Positions 47,954-57,144 are shown, numbered from the stretch's first letter. The stretch: DNA of 64,000 bases from Dongia_A sp039808885 (GCA_039808885.1 JBDHTX010000007.1:1-64000), one strand, 5' to 3'. Translations and numbers: made by a program. The notes: generated by a model not told the origin, from the letters alone.

Positions 47954-50104
47954 CTAGGCAGCTTTACGCTGACGCCGGATCAAGCCCAGGATTTCAGCGG
48001 CCGCCTTCGGTATGTTGGTGCCGGGGCCGAAGATTGCCGCCACGCCGGCTTTTTTCAAGAACTCATAATCCTGTGCCGGGATCACCCCGCCGGTCACCAC
48101 CAGGATATCCCCCGCTCCCTCCGCCTTCAGCGCCGCGATCAACTGCGGCACCAATGTCTTATGCCCCGCCGCCTGGCTAGAGACGCCGATCACATGGACA
48201 TCGTTTTCAATGGCTTGACGGCAGGCCTCCTCGGGGGTCTGAAACAGGGGTCCGATATCGACGTCGAAGCCCAGGTCGGCAAAGGCGGTGGCGATGATCT
48301 TGGCCCCGCGGTCATGGCCGTCCTGGCCCAGCTTGACCACCAGCAGGCGCGGCCGGCGGCCTTCGGCCTGCAGGAAGGCCTGGACCTCGCCCTGGATGGC
48401 GAGGAAATCGGGGTCGTTGCGGTAGGCGGCGCCATAGACCCCGGCGATCGAGCGGACTTCCGCCTTGTGCCGGCTATAGACCTGCTCCAGCGCGCTCGAC
48501 ACCTCGCCCACCGTGCAGCGGGCGCGCATGGCGGCGACCGAAAGCTCCAGCAGGTTCCCGCTGCCGTCCCTGGCCGCCTGGGTCAGCGCCGCGAGGGCGG
48601 CCTTCGCCTTGCCGGAATCGCGCGCCGCCTTCACCCGGCCGAGCCGGGCGATCTGCGCCTCGCGCACCTTGGAATTGTCGATGTCGAGGACGTCGAGCTC
48701 CGCCTTCTGGCCCGACTGGTACTTGTTCACCCCGACGATCACGTCCTCGCCGCGGTCGATGCGGGCCTGGCGGCGCGCCGCGGCCTCCTCGATGCGCAGC
48801 TTGGGCATGCCGGATTCCACCGCCTTGGTCATGCCGCCCAACGCCTCGACCTCGGCGATCAGCTTCTCCGCCTCGGCGACCAGCGAGGCGGTCAGGCTCT
48901 CGACGTAGTAGGAACCGCCGAGCGGGTCGATCACGTGCGGGATGCCGCTCTCTTCCTGGATGATCAGCTGGGTGTTGCGGGCGATGGCGGCCGAAGCCGG
49001 CGTCGGCAATGCGATCGCCTCGTCCAGCGCGTTGGTGTGCAGCGACTGCGTGCCGCCGAGCACCGCGGCCATCGCCTCGATGGTCGTGCGCACCACGTTG
49101 TTGTAGGGGTCCTGCTCGGTCAAGGAGACGCCGGAGGTCTGGCAATGGGTCCTGAGCGCGAGCGATTGCGGGTCCTTGGCATCGAAGCCCCGCATCAGCT
49201 TGGCCCACAGGAAGCGCGCGGCGCGCAGCTTCGCCACCTCCATGAAGAAGTTCATGCCGATGGCGAAGAAGAAGCTGAGCCGCGGGGCAAACTCGTCGAC
49301 CTTCAGCCCCTTCGACAAGGCGGCGCGGACATATTCCATGCCGTCGGCCAGCGTGAAGGCGAGTTCCTGGACGGCCGTCGCCCCGGCCTCCTGCATGTGG
49401 TAGCCGGAGATCGAGATCGAGTTGAACTTCGGCATGTTCTTCGCCGTGTAGGCGATGATGTCGGCGACGATGCGCATCGAGGGTGCGGGCGGATAGATGT
49501 AGGTGTTCCGCACCATGAACTCTTTCAGGATGTCGTTCTGGATGGTGCCGGAGAGCTGCGCCTGCGCGACGCCCTGCTCCTCTCCCGCGACGATGAAGCT
49601 GGCCAGCACGGGCAGCACGGCGCCGTTCATCGTCATCGACACCGACATCTGGTCGAGCGGGATGCCGTCGAACAGGATCTTCATGTCCTCGACGCTGTCG
49701 ATGGCCACACCGGCCTTGCCGACATCGCCGACCACGCGGGGGTGATCGGAGTCATAGCCGCGATGGGTGGCGAGGTCGAAGGCGACGGACAGGCCCATCT
49801 GCCCCTTCGCCAGGTTATCGCGGTAGAAGGCGTTGGATTCCTCGGCCGTGGAGAACCCGGCATATTGCCGGATGGTCCAGGCGCGGTTGGCGTACATGGT
49901 GGCGCGCGGACCGCGCAGGTAGGGCGGGAAGCCGGGCAGCGAACCGAGGGTTTCCAGGTTCTCCAGGTCGGCGGCGGTATAGAGCGGCTTCACCGCGATG
50001 CCTTCCGGCGTGATCCAGGTCAGGCCGGCCGGATCGGCGCCGCGCAATTCCTTCGCCGCCAAGGCCCGCCATTGATCCAGATCCGGCTGCTCGCTCTTCG
50101 CCAC
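47954..50104 (-). CDS. scpA: Methylmalonyl-CoA mutase, large subunit
   Basis: 716 residues from GTG at 50104, which has AGGGGAG six bases upstream; a TTG eight codons earlier is less likely. The substrate barrel (to about 540) has FPPYLRGPRATMY, YAGFSTAEESN and the SISGYHMQEAGATAVQELAF segment; the C-terminal B12 domain has KLGQDGHDRGAK with cobalt-ligand His597, then SSQAAGHKTLVP and VTGGVIPAQDY. It converts methylmalonyl-CoA to succinyl-CoA using adenosylcobalamin. It carries its own B12 domain, so it can act as a homodimer; no small subunit gene is adjacent. Confidence 0.97.
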   Translation of the reverse strand: MAKSEQPDLDQWRALAAKELRGADPAGLTWITPEGIAVKPLYTAADLENLETLGSLPGFPPYLRGPRATMYANRAWTIRQYAGFSTAEESNAFYRDNLAKGQMGLSVAFDLATHRGYDSDHPRVVGDVGKAGVAIDSVEDMKILFDGIPLDQMSVSMTMNGAVLPVLASFIVAGEEQGVAQAQLSGTIQNDILKEFMVRNTYIYPPAPSMRIVADIIAYTAKNMPKFNSISISGYHMQEAGATAVQELAFTLADGMEYVRAALSKGLKVDEFAPRLSFFFAIGMNFFMEVAKLRAARFLWAKLMRGFDAKDPQSLALRTHCQTSGVSLTEQDPYNNVVRTTIEAMAAVLGGTQSLHTNALDEAIALPTPASAAIARNTQLIIQEESGIPHVIDPLGGSYYVESLTASLVAEAEKLIAEVEALGGMTKAVESGMPKLRIEEAAARRQARIDRGEDVIVGVNKYQSGQKAELDVLDIDNSKVREAQIARLGRVKAARDSGKAKAALAALTQAARDGSGNLLELSVAAMRARCTVGEVSSALEQVYSRHKAEVRSIAGVYGAAYRNDPDFLAIQGEVQAFLQAEGRRPRLLVVKLGQDGHDRGAKIIATAFADLGFDVDIGPLFQTPEEACRQAIENDVHVIGVSSQAAGHKTLVPQLIAALKAEGAGDILVVTGGVIPAQDYEFLKKAGVAAIFGPGTNIPKAAAEILGLIRRQRKAA

Positions 50105-50233
50105 GAAAGCTCCCCTGCCGCAGTGCAAAAACGGGGCAGACTATAGCGGAGCAAGCGCGCGTAAGTCCAGGAAGGGCAAGGGTTTCGGCCCGGCCCGGGC
50201 GCCGATGTCGCAGGCGCCGGAACAGTGCTGGAA

Positions 50234-50794
50234 TCAGATCCAGGAGGCGGTGGACAGTTCCATCAGGCGGTCGATCTCGCCCTGGTCCATGGCGTGGATG
50301 TCGCCGTGGATGGCGGCGCTGGCGCGGTCGACCAGGGCGCGCAGGCCGCTCACCGACATTTCCACGATGTGGCGGCAGCGCTCGGTATCGCCCTTGGCGG
50401 TCGCCGCCTCGACCGCCGGCAGCGCCGTGGCCACCAGCCGGTTCATCTCCGCCACCACGTAGTCGAAGGTGTTGCGGAATTCCGGCGGCGAATAGGGATA
50501 GGCGGCGATGGCGAGATCGCGGTCGGCGATGGAAGACGACTGGAAATGCTCGACATAGCTCTTGGGCTCCCAGGCGCGGCAATCCTCCAGGCATTCCGGC
50601 GCGTCGGGGATCAACTCCATCAGCATGATGATTTCGTTGAAATGGTTCAGATAGTCGGTCGCCAGCAGGGTGCGGTCGTTGACGTTGGTGCCCTTGGCCC
50701 GGGCGCAGAAATCCTCGTACCACGCCGCGCGGTGCGCATCCGCCGCGGGCGGCGCATTGGTCACGATTGCTGAGGAATTGCCCGTCGCCGTCAT
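50234..50794 (-). CDS. Conserved protein of unknown function
   Basis: 186 residues from the ATG at 50794, with AAAGG upstream. Predicted all-helical and acidic, no signal or membrane helix. Features are an N-terminal low-complexity tail, then WYEDFCARAKGTNVNDRTLL, an acidic block with Cys pairs (DAPECLEDCRAWEPKSYVEH) and a long C-terminal helix pair. I do not recognise a family. It lies 129 bases upstream of the mutase gene and on the same strand, so the two may share a transcript, but that alone does not give it a role. Confidence 0.7.
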   Translation of the reverse strand: MTATGNSSAIVTNAPPAADAHRAAWYEDFCARAKGTNVNDRTLLATDYLNHFNEIIMLMELIPDAPECLEDCRAWEPKSYVEHFQSSSIADRDLAIAAYPYSPPEFRNTFDYVVAEMNRLVATALPAVEAATAKGDTERCRHIVEMSVSGLRALVDRASAAIHGDIHAMDQGEIDRLMELSTASWI

Positions 50795-50934
50795 TGCGCC
50801 TTTCACCCGACCCGGCCTGTCAAACAGGCGCGGGCCACCCAAGCCGACCCGGCATGCGGACCGATCCAGCGTCCATGATCGGCCGGTATCCTTAATTTTC
50901 TATGTGCCGATCAATCATCTAGAGGGTATCGCGC

Positions 50935-52734
50935 CTACGCCAAAAGGCGAAAGAAGGGGATCGCCTGGTCGTAGCCCTTGAGCGCCGCCTGATCGGGGCG
51001 CAGGTCCCGGCCGGCCAGGATCGGCCGGATCGCCGGGTCTTCCGCGATTTCCGGCGACAGGACTATTTCCCCACCCCGGCTCTCGCCCTGCAGCCGGGCC
51101 GTCATGTTCACGGTGGAGCCGAAGTAGTCCAGCCGGTCGTTCAGGGTGACCGCGATGGTCGGGCCGGCATGGATGCCGAGCTTGATGACCAGCGGCGGGT
51201 GGCCCTGCCCGCCCGCCGGCTGGCGGTTGAACTCGGCGATCCGGGCCTGGATCTCCAGCGCGGCGGCGACCGCCTGGGCGGGCGAGACGAAGGCCGCCAT
51301 GACCGCGTCGCCGATGGTCTTCACGATGGCGCCTTCATGGTCGCGGATCGCCTTGGCCAGGACGGCGAAATGGTCGCGCACCAGGCGGTAGGCATTGGCG
51401 TCGCCGATCGCCTGGTAGAGCGCCGTCGACCCCTTGAGATCGCTGAACAGCAGCGCGATGCGGCCGACCGCGACCTCGTCGCCCGGCCGCAGCACGTCGT
51501 CGGAGAACAAATCGCGGAATGCCTGCAGCGATGTGACCCGGTCGGCGGTCAGCGCGTCGGCGACCCAGGCGCGGTCCTCGATCAGCGCGATGCGCGGCCG
51601 GGCGGAGCGGTTGACCAGGCGCAGCAGGTTCGGCCCGGCCGGCGGCCCGGCGGAGACATCGTCCGCATCGATCACCAGCGCCGGCAGATCGCCCGCCCGC
51701 CAGTCGATGTCGGCCTCCGGCCCCGGCTCCAGGGTGCGGAAGCGATAGGGACCGAAGGGCAGCCGCGCCGCGAGCTCGCGCGTTTCGCCCGGCGCCAGCA
51801 GCACCTGCGCCTTCACATGCGGCACCGACATCGGCCCCCACAGGCAGTATTCGCCGCTGTCCAGCACGCGCACCGCGGGCGCCGGGTGGAAGGTCGCCTC
51901 GACATTGCGCGAGAAGTCGCGGTCGTAGTCGATGTTGCAGGACCCGCAATGCGCGCCCTGCGGCAGGCGGTCGAGGCCGCCCGACCAGCCCTTGGCCACC
52001 CGGCAGCGCGGGCAAAGCAGGTCCCAGCGCAATTCGAGCAGACCGGAGCGCACCGCCTGCAGGCACAGCTCGATGGCCTGCAGCGGCGGCACGCCCCAAA
52101 GCCGCGCCAGCGCCAGCGGCCGCACCCGCCAGAGGTCGACTTCCTGCGCCCCGAGCAGATGGTCGGCGAGCCGGCGGGCGAGGCCGTGCCCGTTCGGCGT
52201 CGCCTCGATCGCCGCCACCATCGCATCGATGCGCCCGCGCCGCGCGTCGTCGATGGCGGGCGGCTGATAGGTGAAGGGCTGCGGACGCTGGCCGGCGGCG
52301 AAATCGACGGCCTCCCGGGCCATGCGCGAGAACGTCTTCTCGGTCGCGGCGAACATGCGCCGGCTCATCAGCCGGCCGAGCAGATTGGCCGGCTCCAGCC
52401 CCATGGTGTAGCGCACCCGGCATCCGGCGCCCCGCGGCTCCATGCGCAGAACGGCGGTCAGCGATTTCAGCGGGCCGTTCTGGAAATAGCGGGTGTGCTC
52501 GAACCATTGCTCGGTCACCCAGTTGACCGGCTGCTCCTGCCATTTGAGATGGAAGGGGCCCATCCGCGCGGCGCCGAAATACTGCACCGAACCGTCGGCT
52601 TGCGGGATCTCGGTGATCTGGTGCTTGGGCAGCTCCGCCGCCTCGTTGAAGCGCGCGGTGTCGGCCAGCAGCGGCCAGATCGCCGAAGCCGGCTGGTCCA
52701 GGGACCATTCCCAGGTGCGCGAAAGCTGGGTCAT
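50935..52734 (-). CDS. Class III adenylate/guanylate cyclase with SRPBCC and DUF5939-like domains
   Basis: 599 residues. About 1-150 is a START/SRPBCC-like ligand fold (TWEWSLDQPASAIWPLLADT start, typical of polyketide-cyclase-like domains). About 165-410 is a DUF5939-like region with two CxxC pairs (LLCPRCRVA and AHCGSCNID) that may bind zinc. About 420-599 is a class III cyclase catalytic domain: metal Asp in LLFSDLKGSTALYQ, second Asp in KTIGDAVMAAF, transition-state Asn and Arg in STVNMTARLQ. The catalytic residues are intact, so cAMP or cGMP synthesis is expected. The substrate-selecting residues cannot be judged by eye. Confidence 0.88.
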   Translation of the reverse strand: MTQLSRTWEWSLDQPASAIWPLLADTARFNEAAELPKHQITEIPQADGSVQYFGAARMGPFHLKWQEQPVNWVTEQWFEHTRYFQNGPLKSLTAVLRMEPRGAGCRVRYTMGLEPANLLGRLMSRRMFAATEKTFSRMAREAVDFAAGQRPQPFTYQPPAIDDARRGRIDAMVAAIEATPNGHGLARRLADHLLGAQEVDLWRVRPLALARLWGVPPLQAIELCLQAVRSGLLELRWDLLCPRCRVAKGWSGGLDRLPQGAHCGSCNIDYDRDFSRNVEATFHPAPAVRVLDSGEYCLWGPMSVPHVKAQVLLAPGETRELAARLPFGPYRFRTLEPGPEADIDWRAGDLPALVIDADDVSAGPPAGPNLLRLVNRSARPRIALIEDRAWVADALTADRVTSLQAFRDLFSDDVLRPGDEVAVGRIALLFSDLKGSTALYQAIGDANAYRLVRDHFAVLAKAIRDHEGAIVKTIGDAVMAAFVSPAQAVAAALEIQARIAEFNRQPAGGQGHPPLVIKLGIHAGPTIAVTLNDRLDYFGSTVNMTARLQGESRGGEIVLSPEIAEDPAIRPILAGRDLRPDQAALKGYDQAIPFFRLLA

Positions 52735-52786
52735 GCGTCAGATCACCCGAACGGCCTTCCACTCCCATCGCTTGGGAGGACGGTGC

Positions 52787-53653
52787 TCACCACGCCAGAT
52801 GCGCGATGGCGTAGTCCGGCGTTTCGCCCAGCTTACGGCACAGCGCCGTCAGCCGGGCAAGCTCTATGCTATTGTCTACGAGGATCTCGGCGTGGTGGAT
52901 GCCGCCCACGGTGAACAAAGTTCCGGCGCCGATGCCGCGGCCGCCCGCGACATCGGTGCGCAGCGAATCGCCGACGCAGAGCACGCGGTCCCGCCGCAGC
53001 CCGAAATCCGCCAGGATGCGGCGATAGACCTCCGGATGGGGCTTGCCGAACCAGACCACCTCGCCGCCCATCTCCTGGTAGGCGAGCGCGATGGCGCCGG
53101 CGCAGATCTCCTCCACCCCGCCGCGATGCACCATCAGGTCCGGATTGGCGCAGACCATCGGCAGGCGGCGCGCCAGGGCGATGTGCAGCGCGGGCAGGAA
53201 CTCCACCACCGTCTCCTGCGTGGTCTCCTTGCCGATGGCCAGGACGAAATCGGCCTCCGCCGGCGGCGCTTCGACCAGTCCCGCATCATCCACCATGGCG
53301 CGGTCGCGGCGCGCCATGATGGCATATGCCTTGTTGCCGCGGCCGCGCAGCGCCGGGATCGCGTCGCCGGTGATGGCGCGCCAGGTCTCCTCGCCCGAGC
53401 AATAGAGCGCCGCGTAGAGATCGCGGCCGACGCCCATCTCGTTGAGGCGCGCTTCCGCCTCGCGCGCGCGGCGCGGCGCGTTGGAGAGGATGATCGTGGT
53501 CTTGCCCGCCGCCTTCAGCCGGTGCAGGCAGTCGAGCGCCCCGGGATAGACGGTGACGCCGTCATGCAGGCAGCCCCAGAGATCGAGGATGAAGGCGTCG
53601 TAAGCGGACGCGATCTCGCCGAGGCCGCGGATGACGCGGGTGGACAGGGTCAT
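52787..53653 (-). CDS. HAD-superfamily class IIA hydrolase (TIGR01459 type)
   Basis: 288 residues. The nucleophile motif is AFILDLWGCLHDG, the form this subfamily has in place of DxDGxL (Trp at the usual acid position). Motif II is IILSNAPRR, and motif III/IV are FGKPHPEVY and VLCVGDSLRTDVAGG. The class IIA cap lies between. Relatives include NagD and pyridoxal phosphatase; the particular substrate is unknown. Cytoplasmic. It lies between the cyclase and TipF-like genes on the same strand. Confidence 0.9.
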   Translation of the reverse strand: MTLSTRVIRGLGEIASAYDAFILDLWGCLHDGVTVYPGALDCLHRLKAAGKTTIILSNAPRRAREAEARLNEMGVGRDLYAALYCSGEETWRAITGDAIPALRGRGNKAYAIMARRDRAMVDDAGLVEAPPAEADFVLAIGKETTQETVVEFLPALHIALARRLPMVCANPDLMVHRGGVEEICAGAIALAYQEMGGEVVWFGKPHPEVYRRILADFGLRRDRVLCVGDSLRTDVAGGRGIGAGTLFTVGGIHHAEILVDNSIELARLTALCRKLGETPDYAIAHLAW

Positions 53654-53703
53654 GGACGGGCCGCCGGGATTTCGCGTTCGGGTTGCTCAGGTGAGCGGGT
53701 TGA

Positions 53704-55029
53704 TCAGGTGAGCGGGCCGGTACTGTCGCTCTTCGCGATGCGCGGCTCGCCGAACAGGTAGCCTTGCCCGAAATCGATCTGCAAATCCAGCAGCTCGACC
53801 AGCATCGGCTCGGTCTCGATGCGCTCCACCACCAGGTCGATGGCGTAGGAATCGAGCGTGCGCTTCAGCATCTTCGGATCGGCGCCGAACAGGCCCTGGC
53901 GCGCGGCGTCGAGCACGCGGGCGGCGTCGAGCTTGAGGAAGCGGAAATGCCGCGCCGACAAATCGGAGGCGTCGATGTCGAGATCGCTCACCTGGTCGAG
54001 CGAGAAGCGGAAGCCCATCTGCGCCAGGCGGTCGAGGTCCTTCCACAGCGAATCGTCGGCCTGGGCCAGGGCGCGCTGCGGGAACTCGAAGACCAGGGCC
54101 GGCGCCAGCTCGATGTTCTGCGCCATCAGCTGGATGAAGTCGCGGAAGAAGCCGCGATCCACCAGGGTATGCGGCGAGATGTTGAGGAAGAAGCCGAGAT
54201 TGCTGTTGCTCTTGCGGATGCGGCGCAGCGTCTGGATGCAGCGGAACAGCAGCAGATTGTCGATGGCGGTCAGCAGGCCGTAGCGCTCGGCGACATCGAG
54301 ATACTGCTCCGGCACGATGATCTTGCCGTCGCGCGTGCGCACCCGCGAGTAGCATTCGAAATAGCGCCGCTTGCGCTGCGGCAGGCTGACGATGGGCTGC
54401 AGGGCCAGCTCGACCGCGTTCTCGCGCAGGCCCTCGCGCACAAGGTCGAGGATGGTCTGCTCGTCGAGCCCTTCGGCGATCGGCGGCATCGGCAGCGAAC
54501 CGGCGGCGGCGTTCTGCCCGGCACCCTGCGGCTGCGCCTGGGATGGAATCGCGGGCGCCCCGCCGGCGGGATCGGCGCTCGGCCGCAGGCCGGGCTGCGC
54601 GGCAGCCGGCGGCACCGGTGCCGCGGCGATGCCGGAGGTGCCGCTGCGCGCGGAATAGAGCCGCTCGATCAGCGACTGCAGGACCTTCACTTCGGCGACG
54701 ACCTCGCCCACGTCCTGGGCCGGGCGCGACTGCAGGTCGATCAGCGCGTGGCGCATCTGGCCCAGCTCGCCTTCCAGGCGGCGTTGCAGGCGTTCGCCAT
54801 GCGACAGGGCCTCGAGCGCGCCGGCGATGCGGCTGCGGGTCAGGCGCTGGGCCTCGACCAGCTCGAGGGCGAGATGGATGACCGCGCCCAGCAGCAGCAC
54901 GAAGCCGCCGGACAGCAGCGCCTCGGTCGGCGTGACGCCGGGCATATACACCGGCAGCCCGAAGGCGATCAGCGCCGCGGGCAGCAGGTAGATCAGGCAC
55001 GGCAGAAGGCGGCGGAATCCGGTGATCAT
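53704..55029 (-). CDS. TipF-like protein: two membrane helices, coiled coil and degenerate EAL domain
   Basis: 441 residues. Two helices (about 8-27 and 37-56), a coiled coil (57-128), a Pro/Ala/Gln linker (130-185) and an EAL-type domain (190-430). The catalytic signature is altered: EAL itself is ECYS, the Asn motif is FLNISPHTL, the Glu motif FEFPQ, the Asp pair SLDQVSDLD, but Lys (FLKLD), VERIET and FGQGYLFG remain. This is the layout of Caulobacter TipF, a cyclic-di-GMP receptor needed for flagellum placement whose EAL domain binds but does not cleave. A CtrA-type site lies 29 bases upstream of the start. Flagellar genes are not in the window. Confidence 0.78.
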   Translation of the reverse strand: MITGFRRLLPCLIYLLPAALIAFGLPVYMPGVTPTEALLSGGFVLLLGAVIHLALELVEAQRLTRSRIAGALEALSHGERLQRRLEGELGQMRHALIDLQSRPAQDVGEVVAEVKVLQSLIERLYSARSGTSGIAAAPVPPAAAQPGLRPSADPAGGAPAIPSQAQPQGAGQNAAAGSLPMPPIAEGLDEQTILDLVREGLRENAVELALQPIVSLPQRKRRYFECYSRVRTRDGKIIVPEQYLDVAERYGLLTAIDNLLLFRCIQTLRRIRKSNSNLGFFLNISPHTLVDRGFFRDFIQLMAQNIELAPALVFEFPQRALAQADDSLWKDLDRLAQMGFRFSLDQVSDLDIDASDLSARHFRFLKLDAARVLDAARQGLFGADPKMLKRTLDSYAIDLVVERIETEPMLVELLDLQIDFGQGYLFGEPRIAKSDSTGPLT

Positions 55030-55057
55030 CTTGCCTCACGTGGTAACGCCGGTTTGG

Positions 55058-55072
55058 TTAATGCAACCTTAA
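55058..55072 (-). promoter_or_regulatory. CtrA-type motif TTAA-N7-TTAA upstream of the TipF-like gene
   Basis: TTAA at 55058-55061 and at 55069-55072 with seven bases between. It lies in the 58-base gap between the pyrD stop and the TipF-like start and can only serve the latter. In Caulobacter, flagellar and polarity genes are typical CtrA targets. The site is seen; binding is inferred. Confidence 0.65.
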
Positions 55073-55087
55073 ACCAGTCAAATGCGC

Positions 55088-56146
55088 TCATCGATGGTCG
55101 CGCCCGACTGCCGCCGCGACCGAAGGCAGACCGTCGCGCTCCAGGCAGGCGAGAAGCTCGCGCTTGATGCGCCGGACCAGGCCCGGCCCTTCGAAGACCA
55201 GCGCCGAATAGAGCTGCACCAGGCTGGCCCCGGCGCGGATCTTGGCATAGGCGTCCGCCCCGCTGGCGACGCCGCCGACGCCGATCAGCGGCAGCCTGCC
55301 TTCGGTCAGGCGGTACATGCGGCGCAGGATTTCCGTCGAGGGGGCGAAGAGCGGCCGGCCGCTCAGGCCACCCGCCTCGCCGGCATAGCGCGGATCGAGG
55401 CCGGCGGGGCGCGCGATGGTGGTGTTGGCGACGATGAGGCCGGCCAGCGCCCCTTGCAGCGCCACGGCGGCAATGTCCTCCAGGTCCTGGTCCGCCAGGT
55501 CCGGCGCGATCTTCAGCAGCAGCGGCGGCGGGCTGCCGGCGCAGGCCACGGCCAGGGCGCGGTGGGTGCGCCCGACCAGGTCTTCCAGCGGCACCCGGCC
55601 CTGCAAGGCGCGCAGCCCCGGCGTGTTGGGGGACGAGACATTGATCACCACGTAGTCGGCCAGCGGGCCAAGCCGCGTGGCGCCGAGCTCGTAATCCGCG
55701 GCGGCATCCTCGGTCGTCTTGTTCTTGCCGAGGTTGATGCCGAGGATGGCGTCGCCCTTCGTGCGGCCGGCGAGGCGCTTCGCCATGGCGTCGACGCCGT
55801 CATTGTTGAAGCCCATGCGGTTGATGACCGCGCGGTCGGCGGTCAGCCGGAACAGGCGCGGCTTCGGGTTGCCTGGCTGCGGCTTGGGCGTGACGCTGCC
55901 GACCTCGACGAAGCCGAAGCCGAGCCGCGCCGCCTGGCGCCAGGCCTCCGCGTTCTTGTCGAAGCCGGCGGCAAGGCCGATGGGATTGGCGAAGTCGAGC
56001 CCGAAGGCCGCGACGCGCAAGCGCGGATCGTCGGGCGTGGCGTCACCCGGCGCCAGACCCGCCTTCAGCGCCGCCAGCGCCAGCCGATGGGCAGCTTCCG
56101 GCGGCAGCAGCCAGAACAGCCGCATCAGCGCGGAAAATAAGTCCAT
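55088..56146 (-). CDS. pyrD: Dihydroorotate dehydrogenase (quinone), class 2
   Basis: 352 residues, the normal class 2 length, with the short N-terminal helix that docks on the membrane (LFSALMRLFWLLPPEAAH). Core motifs: NPIGLAAGFDKNAEA, GFGFVEVGSVTPKPQPGNPKPR, the NRMGFNN flavin region, VINVSSPNTPGLR with the catalytic Ser, and LPLIGVGGVASG. It oxidises dihydroorotate to orotate and passes electrons to quinone. No other pyrimidine gene is adjacent. Confidence 0.97.
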   Translation of the reverse strand: MDLFSALMRLFWLLPPEAAHRLALAALKAGLAPGDATPDDPRLRVAAFGLDFANPIGLAAGFDKNAEAWRQAARLGFGFVEVGSVTPKPQPGNPKPRLFRLTADRAVINRMGFNNDGVDAMAKRLAGRTKGDAILGINLGKNKTTEDAAADYELGATRLGPLADYVVINVSSPNTPGLRALQGRVPLEDLVGRTHRALAVACAGSPPPLLLKIAPDLADQDLEDIAAVALQGALAGLIVANTTIARPAGLDPRYAGEAGGLSGRPLFAPSTEILRRMYRLTEGRLPLIGVGGVASGADAYAKIRAGASLVQLYSALVFEGPGLVRRIKRELLACLERDGLPSVAAAVGRDHR

Positions 56147-56384
56147 TTCGTCCCCACAGCCCTCGCGGTTTTGTCCAGCTATATCAGCTTGGTGCGCCCC
56201 GCAAAACCGCCGCTAGGGCGGCCTCGGCACGGCGCGAGGCTAATCCTTCTGGCCGGTCCTACCTATACCTAAGAGCAGAATATTTTCGGTCTGAATGAGA
56301 GTACATTGACTGCGGATTGGGCCCTAAAGGCCTGCAAATGATCGATGATGGGACATCAGGACGTTGTCCCGTAAGGAGGAAATG

Positions 56385-57134
56385 ATGCTGACGGCTGCGA
56401 CGGAAAGAGGGACGCCGGAGCGCTCCGCGGAAGCCGGCCAACGGCCCGGCCTGGTACCCATGCTGCAGCACGCCGATGTGTGGCGCGGCATCGACCGCCT
56501 GGCGGCAAAACATGGCCTGTCGGCCTCCGGCCTGGCGCGCCGCGCCGGCCTGGACCCGACCGCCTTCAACCCCAGCAAGCGCATCACCCGCGAGGGTCGC
56601 CCGCGCTGGCCGTCCACCGAATCGGTGGCCAAGATCCTGACCGTGACCGGCGAGAGCTTCGCCAGCTTCGTCACCCTGACCGGCGCGCCCGGCAGCGGCG
56701 AAGGCGCCACCTTCACCGGCGGCAAGCTGGCCGGCCGAGGCGCCGTGGGCAAGTCGATCCCGGTGGTCGCCCTGGCCCGCCTCGCCAGCGAGAATTGCTT
56801 CGACCAGAGCGGCCAGCCGACGGGCAACGCCTGGGGCCGCGTCAATGCGCCGGGCATCGTCGACCGCTCGGCCTTCGCCATCGAGATCAACGGTCATGAC
56901 TTCGATCCCGTCTATCGCGACGGCGACCTGATCATCGCCTCGCCGGAGGCCGAAGTGCGCCGCGGCGACCGCATCGTCGTCGGCACCGCGGCGGGCCCGA
57001 TCCTGCTGCGCCGCGTCGGCCGGCAGGAGGCCGAAGGGCTCTATCTCGAATCTCCGACTGACAATGCCAACGGGTCGTTCCTCAAGAACTCGGAGATCCG
57101 CTGGATCGCCCGCGTGGTCTGGGCCAGCCAGTAA
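56385..57134 (+). CDS. HTH regulator with S24 (LexA-like) peptidase fold lacking the catalytic Ser
   Basis: 249 residues from the ATG at 56385, behind the strong ribosome site AAGGAGGA; an ATG one codon earlier is too close to it. A Cro/CI-type helix-turn-helix (about 40-95, LAAKHGLSASGLARRAGLDP) is followed by an S24 domain (about 150-249). The usual Gly-Asp-Ser-Met site reads INGHDFDPVYRDGDLIIAS, so the nucleophile Ser is absent and RecA-stimulated self-cleavage is not expected; the fold may mediate dimerisation. Two terminator hairpins follow. Regulon unknown. The 235-base gap upstream contains an AT-rich stretch (56270-56310) that is a likely promoter. Confidence 0.82.
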   Translation: MLTAATERGTPERSAEAGQRPGLVPMLQHADVWRGIDRLAAKHGLSASGLARRAGLDPTAFNPSKRITREGRPRWPSTESVAKILTVTGESFASFVTLTGAPGSGEGATFTGGKLAGRGAVGKSIPVVALARLASENCFDQSGQPTGNAWGRVNAPGIVDRSAFAIEINGHDFDPVYRDGDLIIASPEAEVRRGDRIVVGTAAGPILLRRVGRQEAEGLYLESPTDNANGSFLKNSEIRWIARVVWASQ

Positions 57135-57144
57135 ACCGCGATCA

